Below are positions 25,228 through 33,251 of a DNA stretch of 64,000 nt, piece by piece. Location of the stretch: contig JBEYHY010000002.1 in assembly GCA_040635515.1 (NCBI GenBank), positions 682,001 to 746,000 on the forward strand, in the 5' to 3' direction. Below the pieces are notes generated by a model, which was not told the origin of the DNA, ran no database searches, and saw only the letters and a program-made list of their open reading frames with translations. A program made the translations under genes and the position numbers. Position 1 is the first letter of the stretch; every line of letters begins with the position of its first letter. The stretch comes from Prauserella_A sp040635515 (lineage in GTDB: Bacteria; Actinomycetota; Actinomycetes; Mycobacteriales; Pseudonocardiaceae).

Positions 25228-26475
25228 TCACTGCAGCAGGGCGAATACCGGCTCGAACGCCAGCACCGCGAGCACCCAGGACAGTGCGAGGCCCAGCACG
25301 CCCACGACGATGAGCCACCTCGGATAACGGTAACCCCTGAGAAGGTCACGCCTGCGCCAGGCGATCCACATCGTCACCGAGAAGCCCAGCGGCAGCACGA
25401 GGCCGTTGAAGCCACCGGAGAAGACGAGCACGGTCACCGGTGCCTGTCCCGCGAGCAGGAACACCGTGCAGCAGGCGACGACGAACGCGCCGACGGCGAG
25501 TCCCTCGCGTTCCCTGAGATGCCTGGAGTAGGTCGAGATGAACGAGACCGAGGTGAAGGACGCGCCGATCACCGAGGTCATCGCGGCGGCCCAGAGCACG
25601 ACACCGAAGATCTTGAACCCGATGTCGCCGGCCGCTGCCTGGAAGGCGTCTCCCGCGGGGTTGTCGGTCACGTCCAGAACCGCCCCGGTGGACACGACGC
25701 CCAGCACGGCGAGGAACAGCAGCCAGCGCATGACGCCGGTCGCGATGACGCCCAGCGCCGAGGTGCGAGCGATCTCGCGCACCCTGCCCGGCCCGGAAAT
25801 CCCGCTGGCCAGCAGCTTGTGCGCACCGGCGTAGGTGATGTAGCCACCGACGGTCCCGCCGACGATCGTCGTGATGGCGAGGATGTTGATCTGATCGGGC
25901 AGCACCGTCTGCAACGCCGCTTGGTCGACCGGCGGGGAACTCACGATCGCCACGAACAACGTCAGCCCCAGCATGATCAGCCCGAGCGGGATGGTCGTGC
26001 GGTCCATGATGGACACGAAGTAGCGGTTGACGAAGATGACCAGTGCCAGGACGGTCGTGATGACCGCTCCCCACCGTGGGTCGAGTCCGAAGAGGACGTT
26101 GAGCCCGAGCCCTGCGCCCGCGACGTTGCCCATGTTGGCGATGAAGCCGCACACGAACACGATGACGCTCAGTACGATGCCGAGCCCGGGAAGTACGCGC
26201 TGGGCCAGTTCCTGTGCGCGGAGGCCGGAAACGCCGACCACCCGCCACACGTTCATCTGGATCGCGAGATCCAGCAGAATCGAGATCAGGATTCCGAAGG
26301 AGAACGCGGCCCCGAGCTGCTGGGTGAAGGTCGCCGTCTGGGTGAGGAATCCCGGCCCGATGGCGCTGGTCGCCATCAGCGCGATGGCCCCGAAGAACGG
26401 GACGAGCCGATTGCGCGGCTTTGCCTGAGGCGACGCGGCCGTAGTGGCCGTCTCGTCGGGCTTGGCGTCACTCAT
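25228..26475 (-). CDS. NRAMP-related transporter of the oxoproline operon
   Basis: A 415-residue membrane protein with about eleven helices, related to NRAMP divalent-metal transporters (YcsG type). The first helix reads ATSAIGPGFLTQTATF, where metal-transporting NRAMPs have the DPGN motif; the Asp and Asn that bind metal are replaced. Because it sits within a 5-oxoproline operon, an organic acid such as 5-oxoproline is a more likely substrate than a metal, but this is an inference. It overlaps pxpA by 8 bp, so it is coupled to it. Confidence 0.86.
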   Translation of the reverse strand: MSDAKPDETATTAASPQAKPRNRLVPFFGAIALMATSAIGPGFLTQTATFTQQLGAAFSFGILISILLDLAIQMNVWRVVGVSGLRAQELAQRVLPGLGIVLSVIVFVCGFIANMGNVAGAGLGLNVLFGLDPRWGAVITTVLALVIFVNRYFVSIMDRTTIPLGLIMLGLTLFVAIVSSPPVDQAALQTVLPDQINILAITTIVGGTVGGYITYAGAHKLLASGISGPGRVREIARTSALGVIATGVMRWLLFLAVLGVVSTGAVLDVTDNPAGDAFQAAAGDIGFKIFGVVLWAAAMTSVIGASFTSVSFISTYSRHLREREGLAVGAFVVACCTVFLLAGQAPVTVLVFSGGFNGLVLPLGFSVTMWIAWRRRDLLRGYRYPRWLIVVGVLGLALSWVLAVLAFEPVFALLQ

Positions 26476-27277
26476 GAGCGATCCCTTCTGCGGGAAGAGT
26501 GGAGGAACGAATCTCGTGACCTGACCACGCGGCCACGCGCACGCCCTCGGATTCGAGGCGTTGCCTGACGGTGGTGGCCACGGCTACGGCGGCGGGGCTG
26601 TCGCCGTGGAGCAAAATGGAGTCACACGACATCGGAAGGGGAGTGCCCGTCACGCTGGTGACGACGCCTTCGGTGGCCATGCGCACGGCACGCGCGGCGA
26701 CCGCGTCGGCGTCGGTCACGAACGCCCCGGGCAGGGATCTGGCGACGAGGGTTCCGTCGTCGTTGTAACCCCTGTCGGCGAAGCCGATTCGCGCGACCGG
26801 CAGGCCTTCTTCCTCGGCGGCCGTTGTCATCCGGCTTTCCTGGTAGGCGACGGTGAGCTGGGGGTCGAAGGCTTTGACCGCGCGGGCGACGGCGCGCGCG
26901 TAGTCCTCGCGGACCGCGGTCATGTTGCCGAGACTGCCGTGCGGGGTCACGTGGTGAAGGCGGTGGCCATGCGGCCGGAGGAACGCGTCGAGGGCCCCCA
27001 GTTGGTACAGCACGTCGGCTTCCAGATCGGGCAGCGGTAGTTCGAGCGGGCGCCTGCCGAACCCACGCAGATCGGGGAAGCTCGGATGGGCACCGACCGC
27101 GACACCACGATCAAGGCACAGCGCGACGGTGTCCCTCATGGTCGAGGGGTCGCCCGCGTGGAATCCACACGCGACGTTGGCCGAGGTGACAATGCGCGTC
27201 AACGCGTCATCCTCTGTCATCGTCCATGCGCCGAACCCCTCGCCGAGGTCGGCAATGAGATCGATGGACCTCGACAT
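26468..27277 (-). CDS. pxpA: 5-oxoprolinase subunit A (LamB/YcsF family)
   Basis: The 269-residue PxpA subunit, first gene of the operon. It begins IDLIADLGEGFGAW, followed by SANVACGFHAGDPSTMRDTVALCLDRGVAVGAHPSFPDLRGFGRR, the highly conserved LamB/YcsF core, and HHVTPHGSLGNM. It is thought to act on a phosphorylated intermediate made by PxpBC. The ATG has AGGAGGATCATG-like sequence before it. A 23-bp operator at 27416-27438 lies about 140 bp upstream and is shared with the GntR gene promoter. Confidence 0.94.
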   Translation of the reverse strand: MSRSIDLIADLGEGFGAWTMTEDDALTRIVTSANVACGFHAGDPSTMRDTVALCLDRGVAVGAHPSFPDLRGFGRRPLELPLPDLEADVLYQLGALDAFLRPHGHRLHHVTPHGSLGNMTAVREDYARAVARAVKAFDPQLTVAYQESRMTTAAEEEGLPVARIGFADRGYNDDGTLVARSLPGAFVTDADAVAARAVRMATEGVVTSVTGTPLPMSCDSILLHGDSPAAVAVATTVRQRLESEGVRVAAWSGHEIRSSTLPAEGIAHE

Positions 27278-27415
27278 GATCCTCCTTTGCCTGCGAACTG
27301 CCCACGCGACCGGACCGAGACGCGAGGAGCCGGTGAGGACCCATGGGTTACGGCATCGCCGGCCTCGATGGGTGCCGTCCGGAGAAGCTGGGCTTGAGTG
27401 AGCACACCTTCACAC

Positions 27416-27438
27416 TGTCAACGTCGAATGTCAACATT
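27416..27438. promoter_or_regulatory. GntR operator upstream of pxpA operon
   Basis: The site holds the palindrome AATGTCAACATT (27427-27438) preceded by TGTCAACGTCG. It matches a second site at 28168-28190 in 19 of 23 positions. It lies in the 199-bp gap between the end of the GntR gene and pxpA, so it most likely controls the pxp operon. Confidence 0.8.
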
Positions 27439-27476
27439 TGAACGCGCGAAGAGGTGGGAACACGGTTCCCTCCTGG

Positions 27477-28145
27477 TCAATCGCCCAGGCGGCCCAGCAG
27501 ACCTTCGAGTGCCGACTCCACGTGCAGCTCGGCGTAGCGGCCCGCGGCTTCCGTGTCGCCCTCGGTCAGGATCTTCGCGTACTCGGCGTGCTCGCTGACC
27601 AGCGACAGGTCGTAGCCCTTCTCGGGTTCGGTGCCGCGCAGCAGCTGGTAGAGGCGGATCTGGGAGCGGATGGCCTGCCAGGCGCTGGTCAGCGGTTCGT
27701 TGTCGGCCATGCCGTACACGGCGTCGTGGAATTCGAGGTCGGCGCGTACCACCTCGCTGCGCGCCGCCGCGTTGGTGACCGCGGACCGCAGGCCCTCCAG
27801 TGCGGTGGCGACGCCGTCGCGCCGCGCCTTTTCGGTGGCTCCCTGTGCCGCGATGCGGTCGAGGCCCGCGCGCAGCCGGTAGAGGTTGCGCGCGTGGTCG
27901 CGGGAAGCGGGAATCACCATGGCGGGCCGGTGCCAGCCGGTGCGGATGATTCCCTCGCGTTCCAGTATGGACAGTCCTTCGCGCACGGATCCGCGGCTGA
28001 CGGCCAGCGATTCGGCCAGCGCGCCTTCGCGGAGTTCCTCGCCGGGGCGGAAGGTCCCGTTCATGATCGCCTCGCGAATCATGTGGGCGGCTTCGGCCGC
28101 GATGCCGCGGGTGCTGACGGGCCCGAGCGGAGCTGGCGTGCGCAT
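27477..28145 (-). CDS. GntR-family regulator, FCD subgroup
   Basis: A 222-residue regulator. The winged helix is at about residues 15-75 (IREAIMNGTFRPGEELREGALAESLAVSRGSVREGLSILEREGIIRT), and the C-terminal FCD domain (about 85-215) contains the metal/ligand-binding helices: DLEFHDAVYG and SEHAEYAKILTEGDTEAAGRYAELHV supply His and Asp residues. FCD regulators usually sense small carboxylic acids, here plausibly 5-oxoproline or glutamate. It is divergent from the aminotransferase, and near-identical operators lie upstream of both this gene and pxpA, indicating autoregulation plus control of the operon. Confidence 0.9.
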   Translation of the reverse strand: MRTPAPLGPVSTRGIAAEAAHMIREAIMNGTFRPGEELREGALAESLAVSRGSVREGLSILEREGIIRTGWHRPAMVIPASRDHARNLYRLRAGLDRIAAQGATEKARRDGVATALEGLRSAVTNAAARSEVVRADLEFHDAVYGMADNEPLTSAWQAIRSQIRLYQLLRGTEPEKGYDLSLVSEHAEYAKILTEGDTEAAGRYAELHVESALEGLLGRLGD

Positions 28146-28167
28146 GGAACGCAGTATGCCATGCCAT

Positions 28168-28190
28168 TGTCAATGTTGAATGTTGACATT
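28168..28190. promoter_or_regulatory. GntR operator between gntR and aminotransferase
   Basis: AATGTTGACATT (28179-28190) preceded by TGTCAATGTTG; nearly the same as the site at 27416-27438. It lies 22 bp before the GntR start and about 100 bp before the aminotransferase start, so it can control both divergent genes. TTGACA (28183-28188) inside it could be a -35 element for the aminotransferase. Confidence 0.8.
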
Positions 28191-28291
28191 CAGGGCCGGT
28201 GATCGCACACTGGCACTCACAGGTGAGCGGTTCTCGTGTTCGCTCCCGGATCGACCCGCGTCGCGGGCGAAGCGTCGAAAGGATGGATGAC

Positions 28292-29476
28292 ATGGCCGTG
28301 GCCTCGTGGCCTGCCCCGTACCGTTTCCAGCGTATGAGCGCTGACCACGCCCCCGGCCAGGAACGCAGCGAGGTTCCGGAGGGTCTGCGTCACGTGGACT
28401 TCTCCCACGGGGACGTCAGTGCGTTCCCGCCTCCTCCCGAGGTCGTCGACGCCGTCACCTCGGCGCTGCGGGACGGCGGCCGCTACGCGTACTCGCCCTA
28501 CCGGGGACACCTGTTCGTCCGTGAACTCATCGCTGCGAGGCTCAGCGCGTTCCTCGGCGCGCCGGTCGATCCCGGCAGCGAGGTCATCGTCACGCCCGGC
28601 ACGCAGGGCGGGCTGTTCCTCGCTCTCTCTTCGCTGGTCGAGCGCGGCGACAAGGTCGCGGTCGTGGCGCCGGACTACTTCGCCAACCGCAAGATCGTCG
28701 AGTACCTGGAGGCCACGCCCGTCCCCGTCGAACTGGGGTACCGGACAGCGGAAGGTGAACCGGCCCTGCTCGACCTCGACGGCCTCAGGGCCGCTTTCCA
28801 GGACGGCGCGCGGCTGCTGGTGTTCTCCAACCCCAACAACCCGACCGGCGCGGTGTACACCGCCGGTGACATCGAGGCCATCGCGGCGCTCGCCGCCGAA
28901 TTCGATGCCTTCGTCGTCGTGGACCAGCTCTACTCGCGGCAGATCTTCGACGGGAGAACCTTCACGCATCTGCGCGCCCACGCGCGCGAACGGTGCCTGA
29001 CGCTGCTCGGCCCTTCGAAGACCGAATCGGTGTCCGGCTGCAGGGTCGGCGTCGCGGTCGCTCCCGCTCCGGTCGTCGAACGCATGGAACAACTCCAGGG
29101 CATCGTCTCCCTGCGGGCGGCGGGCTACGCGCAGGCCGCGCTCGAACCTTGGTTCGCCGAGGCCGGGGGCTGGCTCGACCGGCGCATCACCGCCCACGCC
29201 TCGATCAGGGACGAGCTGCACAAGGTGTTCACCGGCAGTGGTGACGTCGCCACCCGGCTGACCGAGGGCGGCAGCTACCTGTTTCTCGACGTGCCGGCCG
29301 CGAAGGGCCGGATCGACGAGTTCGTCGCGCGGCTGCGGACCGAGGCCGCGGTCACCGTCACCCGTGGCCCGGAATTCGGGGACTTCCCCGCGTCGGTACG
29401 CCTGAACTTCTCGCAGGATCACCAGGCCGCCGTCGACGCGGCGCACCGCATCGTGGCGGTCGCCGCGCGACTGTGA
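28292..29476 (+). CDS. Class I/II PLP-dependent aminotransferase
   Basis: A 394-residue fold-type I aminotransferase. VTPGTQGGLFLALSSL is the cofactor phosphate region, NPNNPTGAVYT the conserved substrate-binding loop, DQLYSRQIFDG holds the Asp that contacts the pyridine nitrogen, and LGPSKTESVSGCRVG holds the Schiff-base Lys. ATG 28292 is favoured by GAAAGGA 9 nt upstream; ATG 28283 is too close. The gene shares the GntR operator with the pxp operon, so it probably uses or makes glutamate in the same catabolic programme. Confidence 0.9.
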   Translation: MAVASWPAPYRFQRMSADHAPGQERSEVPEGLRHVDFSHGDVSAFPPPPEVVDAVTSALRDGGRYAYSPYRGHLFVRELIAARLSAFLGAPVDPGSEVIVTPGTQGGLFLALSSLVERGDKVAVVAPDYFANRKIVEYLEATPVPVELGYRTAEGEPALLDLDGLRAAFQDGARLLVFSNPNNPTGAVYTAGDIEAIAALAAEFDAFVVVDQLYSRQIFDGRTFTHLRAHARERCLTLLGPSKTESVSGCRVGVAVAPAPVVERMEQLQGIVSLRAAGYAQAALEPWFAEAGGWLDRRITAHASIRDELHKVFTGSGDVATRLTEGGSYLFLDVPAAKGRIDEFVARLRTEAAVTVTRGPEFGDFPASVRLNFSQDHQAAVDAAHRIVAVAARL

Positions 29477-29488
29477 GCTGCCGCCGGA

Positions 29489-29523
29489 GCCCGGTATCCG
29501 TCCGATATGGACGGATACCGGGC
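29489..29523. terminator. Bidirectional terminator-like hairpin
   Basis: GCCCGGTATCCGTCC (29489-29503) is the exact reverse complement of 29509-29523, with a GATAT loop. The 15-bp perfect stem lies in the 63-bp gap between convergent genes (aminotransferase and CDF exporter) and should stop transcription from both sides despite lacking a T-run. Confidence 0.8.
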
Positions 29524-29539
29524 CGGATTCCCGGAGTCG

Positions 29540-30487
29540 CTACCAGGTGAGCTGGTGGCATCCCCGCGGCTCCGTGGCGGCCTCGATTTGCAGCGTGGTG
29601 TGCTCGATGTGGTACTGCTCGGCGAACAGTCGTCGCGCGGCGGCGAGCACCTGCGTGCGGTCGGCCTCATGGTCGGCGGTGAGGTGGGCGGAGGCGACCT
29701 CCATGCCCGAGGTCAGGGTCCACACGTGCAGGTCGTGCACGTTCCGGACGCCGGGCAGCGCTTGCAGCGCGGAACCCAGCTCGGCGACGTCCAGACGTTC
29801 GGGCGAGTGCTGGAAAAGAATGCGCAGTGCGCCGCGGCCCAGCCGCCATGCCCTCGGCACGACGAAAAGCCCGATCGCGGCACCGATGAGCGGGTCGGCG
29901 TAGGTCCAGCCGGTGAACAGGGTGATCGCGCCGCTGGCGAGTACTCCGAATGAGCCCAGCATGTCGGCCATGACCTCGAGATACGCGCCGCGGATGTTGA
30001 TGCTCTCCTTGGCGCCGGAGCGCAGCAGCAGAAACGCGGCCAGGTTCATCGCCAGTCCTACCGCCGCGACGAGCATGACCGGCAGTCCGGGCACGTCCAC
30101 CGGCTCCCTGAGCGCGTCGATCGCCTCGTACAGCACCCAGGCCGCGACCGCCAGCAGCAGGATCGAATTGGCAAGCGCGGCGAGTACCTCGCTCCGGTAA
30201 AGGCCATAGGTGTGCCCGGCCCTGCTTCGGGCTCGCCGGGCGACGGTGATCGCGATCGCCGCGAGCGTGACGCCGAAGACGTCGGTGAAGACGTGTGCCG
30301 AGTCGGCCAGCAATGCCAGCGACGAGGTCAGCAGGCCGACGGTCAGCTGAAGGACCAGTGTGACGGAGCCGAGCCCGACCGCGATCCACAGCCGGGTCAG
30401 ATACCGCCCTCCTGCCGAGACAGCCTGATCCGGCCGCAGTCCGTGACCGTGCCCGTGTCCCTGTCCCTGTCCGTTGTTGCCAGGCAC
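29540..30487 (-). CDS. Cation diffusion facilitator (CDF) metal exporter
   Basis: A 315-residue CzcD-like proton-driven exporter with six transmembrane helices and a cytosolic ferredoxin-like C-terminal domain. The N terminus is His-rich (GQGQGHGHGHG), as in many zinc exporters. Helix 2 has the HxxxD site (AHVFTDVFG); helix 5 has EVMADMLGS, so the usual His is Glu, which could change metal preference. The C-terminal domain ends with AEQYHIEHTTLQIE. GTG 30487 is supported by GGAAGGGG 7 nt upstream. A good promoter and a palindrome lie upstream. Zinc, cobalt or manganese are possible substrates. Confidence 0.9.
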   Translation of the reverse strand: MPGNNGQGQGHGHGHGLRPDQAVSAGGRYLTRLWIAVGLGSVTLVLQLTVGLLTSSLALLADSAHVFTDVFGVTLAAIAITVARRARSRAGHTYGLYRSEVLAALANSILLLAVAAWVLYEAIDALREPVDVPGLPVMLVAAVGLAMNLAAFLLLRSGAKESINIRGAYLEVMADMLGSFGVLASGAITLFTGWTYADPLIGAAIGLFVVPRAWRLGRGALRILFQHSPERLDVAELGSALQALPGVRNVHDLHVWTLTSGMEVASAHLTADHEADRTQVLAAARRLFAEQYHIEHTTLQIEAATEPRGCHQLTW

Positions 30488-30513
30488 CGTCAGGCCCCTT
30501 CCAAGGTTCGAGG

Positions 30514-30525
30514 TTGATTCATCAA
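30514..30525. promoter_or_regulatory. Palindrome in CDF exporter 5' region
   Basis: TTGATTCATCAA is an interrupted palindrome (TTGAT-TC-ATCAA) between the promoter and the start codon of the CDF gene. It is AT-rich and well placed for a metal-responsive repressor; none is encoded next to it. Confidence 0.5.
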
Positions 30526-30539
30526 TACATGCGAATGTC

Positions 30540-30568
30540 ACTATATGTCGCACGTGGACGGCTGTCCA
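30540..30568 (-). promoter_or_regulatory. Promoter of CDF exporter gene
   Basis: On the minus strand TGGACA (30563-30568) and TATAGT (30540-30545) are separated by 17 bp, close to the sigma-A consensus. Transcription should begin near 30533, giving a 5' leader of about 45 nt that contains the TTGATTCATCAA palindrome. TGCGA and TCGCA (30530-30534 and 30548-30552) form a further dyad over the -10 box. Confidence 0.68.
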
Positions 30569-30699
30569 GATCGGCCTTCCGGGGGCCGGTGACGGGATTA
30601 TCGGCACGCGGTGGCAGTTGTCACTCCATGGCCACTGATCGCGGTCCTCGTGAGAATGTTTTGGGAGGTTGAGGGCGTTCGCGAGGAGAGGAGCACTGC

Positions 30700-32049
30700 G
30701 TGCCGGGTCTGGATGAGAAGCTGGATGAGATCTACGCCGAGGTCGTCGGGCGCAATCCCGGCGAGGCCGAATTTCACCAGGCCGTGCACGAAGTACTCGA
30801 TTGCCTCGGCCCCGTCGTCGCCAAGCACCCCGAGTACGCCGACAGCGCCGTGATCCGGCGGCTGTGCGAGCCGGAACGGCAGATCATCTTCCGCGTGCCC
30901 TGGGTCGACGACGCCGGTGTCGTGCAAATCAACCGCGGCTTCCGGGTCGAGTTCAATTCCGCGCTCGGCCCCTACAAGGGCGGCCTGCGTTTTCACCCGA
31001 GTGTCTACCAGGGCATCGTCAAGTTCCTCGGCTTCGAGCAGATCTTCAAGAACGCGCTCACCGGGCTGCCGATCGGCGGCGGCAAGGGCGGGTCGGACTT
31101 CGACCCGAAGGGCCGCTCCGACGGCGAGATCATGCGCTTCTGCCAGGCGTTCATGACCGAGTTGTACCGGCACATCGGTGAATACACCGACGTGCCCGCG
31201 GGTGACATCGGCGTCGGCGGAAGGGAGATCGGCTACCTTTTCGGCCAGTACAAGCGGATCACCAACCGGTACGAGTCCGGTGTGCTCACCGGAAAAGGCC
31301 TCGCATGGGGCGGTTCCCAGGTGCGCACGGAGGCCACCGGTTACGGCACGGTGTTCTTCGTGGAGGAGATCCTCAAGACGCGAGGCGATTCCTTCGATGG
31401 CAAGCAGGTCGTGGTCTCCGGATCGGGCAACGTCGCGATCTATGCCATCGAGAAGGTCCAGCAGCTCGGCGGAACCGTCGTCGCGTGCTCGGACTCCGGG
31501 GGGTACGTGGTCGACGAGAAGGGAATCGACCTCGACCTGCTCAAAGACCTCAAGCAGGTGCGCCGCGCGCGGATCGAGGACTATCCGGCGGAGCGCGGCG
31601 GTGTTGCCAGGTATGTCACCGGCCGCTCGGTCTGGGAGATTCCCTGTGGCATCGCGCTGCCGTGCGCCACACAGAACGAACTGAACGGCGCCGACGCCGC
31701 CGCGCTCGCGGGCAACGGCTGCACCATCGTCGCCGAGGGCGCGAACATGCCATGCACCCCGGAGGCCGTGCGGGTCTTCACCGAGGCAGGCGTGACCTTC
31801 GCGCCAGGCAAGGCCGCCAATGCCGGTGGCGTGGCGACCAGCGCGCTGGAGATGCAGCAGAACGCCTCGCGTGACACCTGGACCTTCGACCACACCGAAC
31901 AGCGCCTCGCCGACATCATGCACGGCATCCACGATCGTTGCCTTGCCACCGCGGACGAGTACGGCGCTCCCGGCAACTACGTCACCGGCGCCAACATCGC
32001 CGGGTTCAGCCAGGTGGCCGACGCGATGCTCGCACTCGGCGTCATCTAG
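30700..32049 (+). CDS. gdhA: NADP-specific glutamate dehydrogenase
   Basis: A 449-residue hexameric-type glutamate dehydrogenase, which makes glutamate from 2-oxoglutarate and ammonia with NADPH (or the reverse). GPYKGGLRFHPSV and LPIGGGKGGSDFDPKGRSD contain the substrate-binding and catalytic Lys residues; TGYGTVFFVEEIL and VVVSGSGNVAIYAIEKVQQLG begin the cofactor domain; EGANMPCTPEA is also typical. The length matches the short 50-kDa class. GTG 30700 has GAGGAGAGGAG upstream. It converges with the AI-2E-type pseudogene, overlapping its stop. With the pxp operon and aminotransferase nearby, the region is rich in glutamate metabolism. Confidence 0.96.
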   Translation: MPGLDEKLDEIYAEVVGRNPGEAEFHQAVHEVLDCLGPVVAKHPEYADSAVIRRLCEPERQIIFRVPWVDDAGVVQINRGFRVEFNSALGPYKGGLRFHPSVYQGIVKFLGFEQIFKNALTGLPIGGGKGGSDFDPKGRSDGEIMRFCQAFMTELYRHIGEYTDVPAGDIGVGGREIGYLFGQYKRITNRYESGVLTGKGLAWGGSQVRTEATGYGTVFFVEEILKTRGDSFDGKQVVVSGSGNVAIYAIEKVQQLGGTVVACSDSGGYVVDEKGIDLDLLKDLKQVRRARIEDYPAERGGVARYVTGRSVWEIPCGIALPCATQNELNGADAAALAGNGCTIVAEGANMPCTPEAVRVFTEAGVTFAPGKAANAGGVATSALEMQQNASRDTWTFDHTEQRLADIMHGIHDRCLATADEYGAPGNYVTGANIAGFSQVADAMLALGVI

Positions 32050-33148
32050 GTCTTTTCCGGTTCCGCTGACCGCTCGGGTGCTGCCTCGGAGCGGCCGGGA
32101 GCGTGGCTGGCGAGCAGGGCGTCGACCCAGCGGGCCCTGGGGTCGACGTCGACGAGGAGTGCCTTGGCCAGCAGGGTCAGCGGAATGGCGAGAATTGCCC
32201 CGAGCGGCCCCAGTATCCAGCCCCACAGCACCAGCGAGAGGAAGGTCGCGATGGTGGAGATGCCGACGGCCTGGCCGACGAATCGGGGCTGGATGACCGA
32301 CTGGATGACGAAGTTCAGCGCACCGTAGACGACGATGACGGCGGCGAGCAGCTGCCAGCCGCCTTCGAGCAGGCCCAGTATGGCCGGTGGCGCGACGCCG
32401 AGAATGAAGCCGACGTTGGGGATGTAGTTGGTGATGAAGGCCAGCACGCCCCACAGGAGGGGCAGCGGAATCCCCATGATCGCCAGCGCGATCGCGTCGA
32501 GCACGGCGACGATGAGTCCGAAGACGGTGGTGACGAGCATGTACCGGCGGGTGCCGTGTACGAAGCCGGAGATCGCGGAGCCGATCGCGGGCCGGTCGGT
32601 CTGAAGGGCGAGCTGCCTGGCCTTGGCGCTCGACGCCTCGATGCTGAAGAACAACAGCAGGGCGAGCACGAACAGGATGCCGGTGCCGATGCTCGTCACC
32701 GAGCCGAGCAGGTTTCCGACGTAGCCGATGAGGCGGTCGAAGTCGAGCTGGTCGGTGGCGGGGCGGAGTTGTTCCGGCGAGATGTCCCAGCGGGCGAGCA
32801 ACGACTTCAGCCCGTTGAGCAGATCGTCGGCTCTGTCCGCGTAGGTGGGCAGTGCAGTAAGGAGGCCAGTTGCGCGACGGAGATCATCAGGATGACCACG
32901 AGCGCGGCGATCAGGGCATAGACGAGCAGGATGAGCAGGGTGGTCGCGATCCACGCGGGGACGCCATGCTGCCGCAGCCACCGCGGTACCGGCCTGAGCG
33001 TGATCACGATGACCATCGCCAGGAACACCGGGGCGATGAGCCAAGCCCCCAGCTTCAGCCCCGCGATGATGACGACGAGGCAGGCGCCCGCGATGAGGAC
33101 CACCAGAGCGCGCGGCATGCCCCCGGCGAGAGGCCCCGGGTTTCTCAT
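32046..33148 (-). pseudogene. AI-2E/PerM-family permease, frameshifted
   Basis: Two overlapping frames together make one AI-2E-type transporter of about 365 residues. The first, from ATG 33148, reads MRNPGPLAGGMPRALVVLIA and continues through three or four helices to ISVAQLASLL near 32860. The second picks up at ALPTYADRADDLLNGL and continues through the remaining helices, including VLAFITNYIPNVGFILG, to the stop at 32046. A single missing base within 32851-32862 explains the break (restoring LASLLALPTYADR). It may be a real pseudogene or a sequencing error; everything else looks intact. The family exports small molecules or handles sodium. Confidence 0.82.
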
Positions 33149-33251
33149 CGCGACAACGCTAGAGGGCGCGGCCTGTTCCTGCATGTCAACCGGGTTCGCG
33201 GACGTGGGAAATCGGTTGCGGCTCGGCGGCGAGTTCGGTGAACATCTAAGC

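Noticed and set aside
24955..26568. A long plus-strand frame across the NRAMP-like gene
   Set aside because: Composition is low-complexity Glu/His/Arg, the typical reverse image of a hydrophobic membrane protein.
27217..27405. Small gene between pxpA and the GntR gene
   Set aside because: The only frame overlaps the start of pxpA and the operator region and has no ribosome site.
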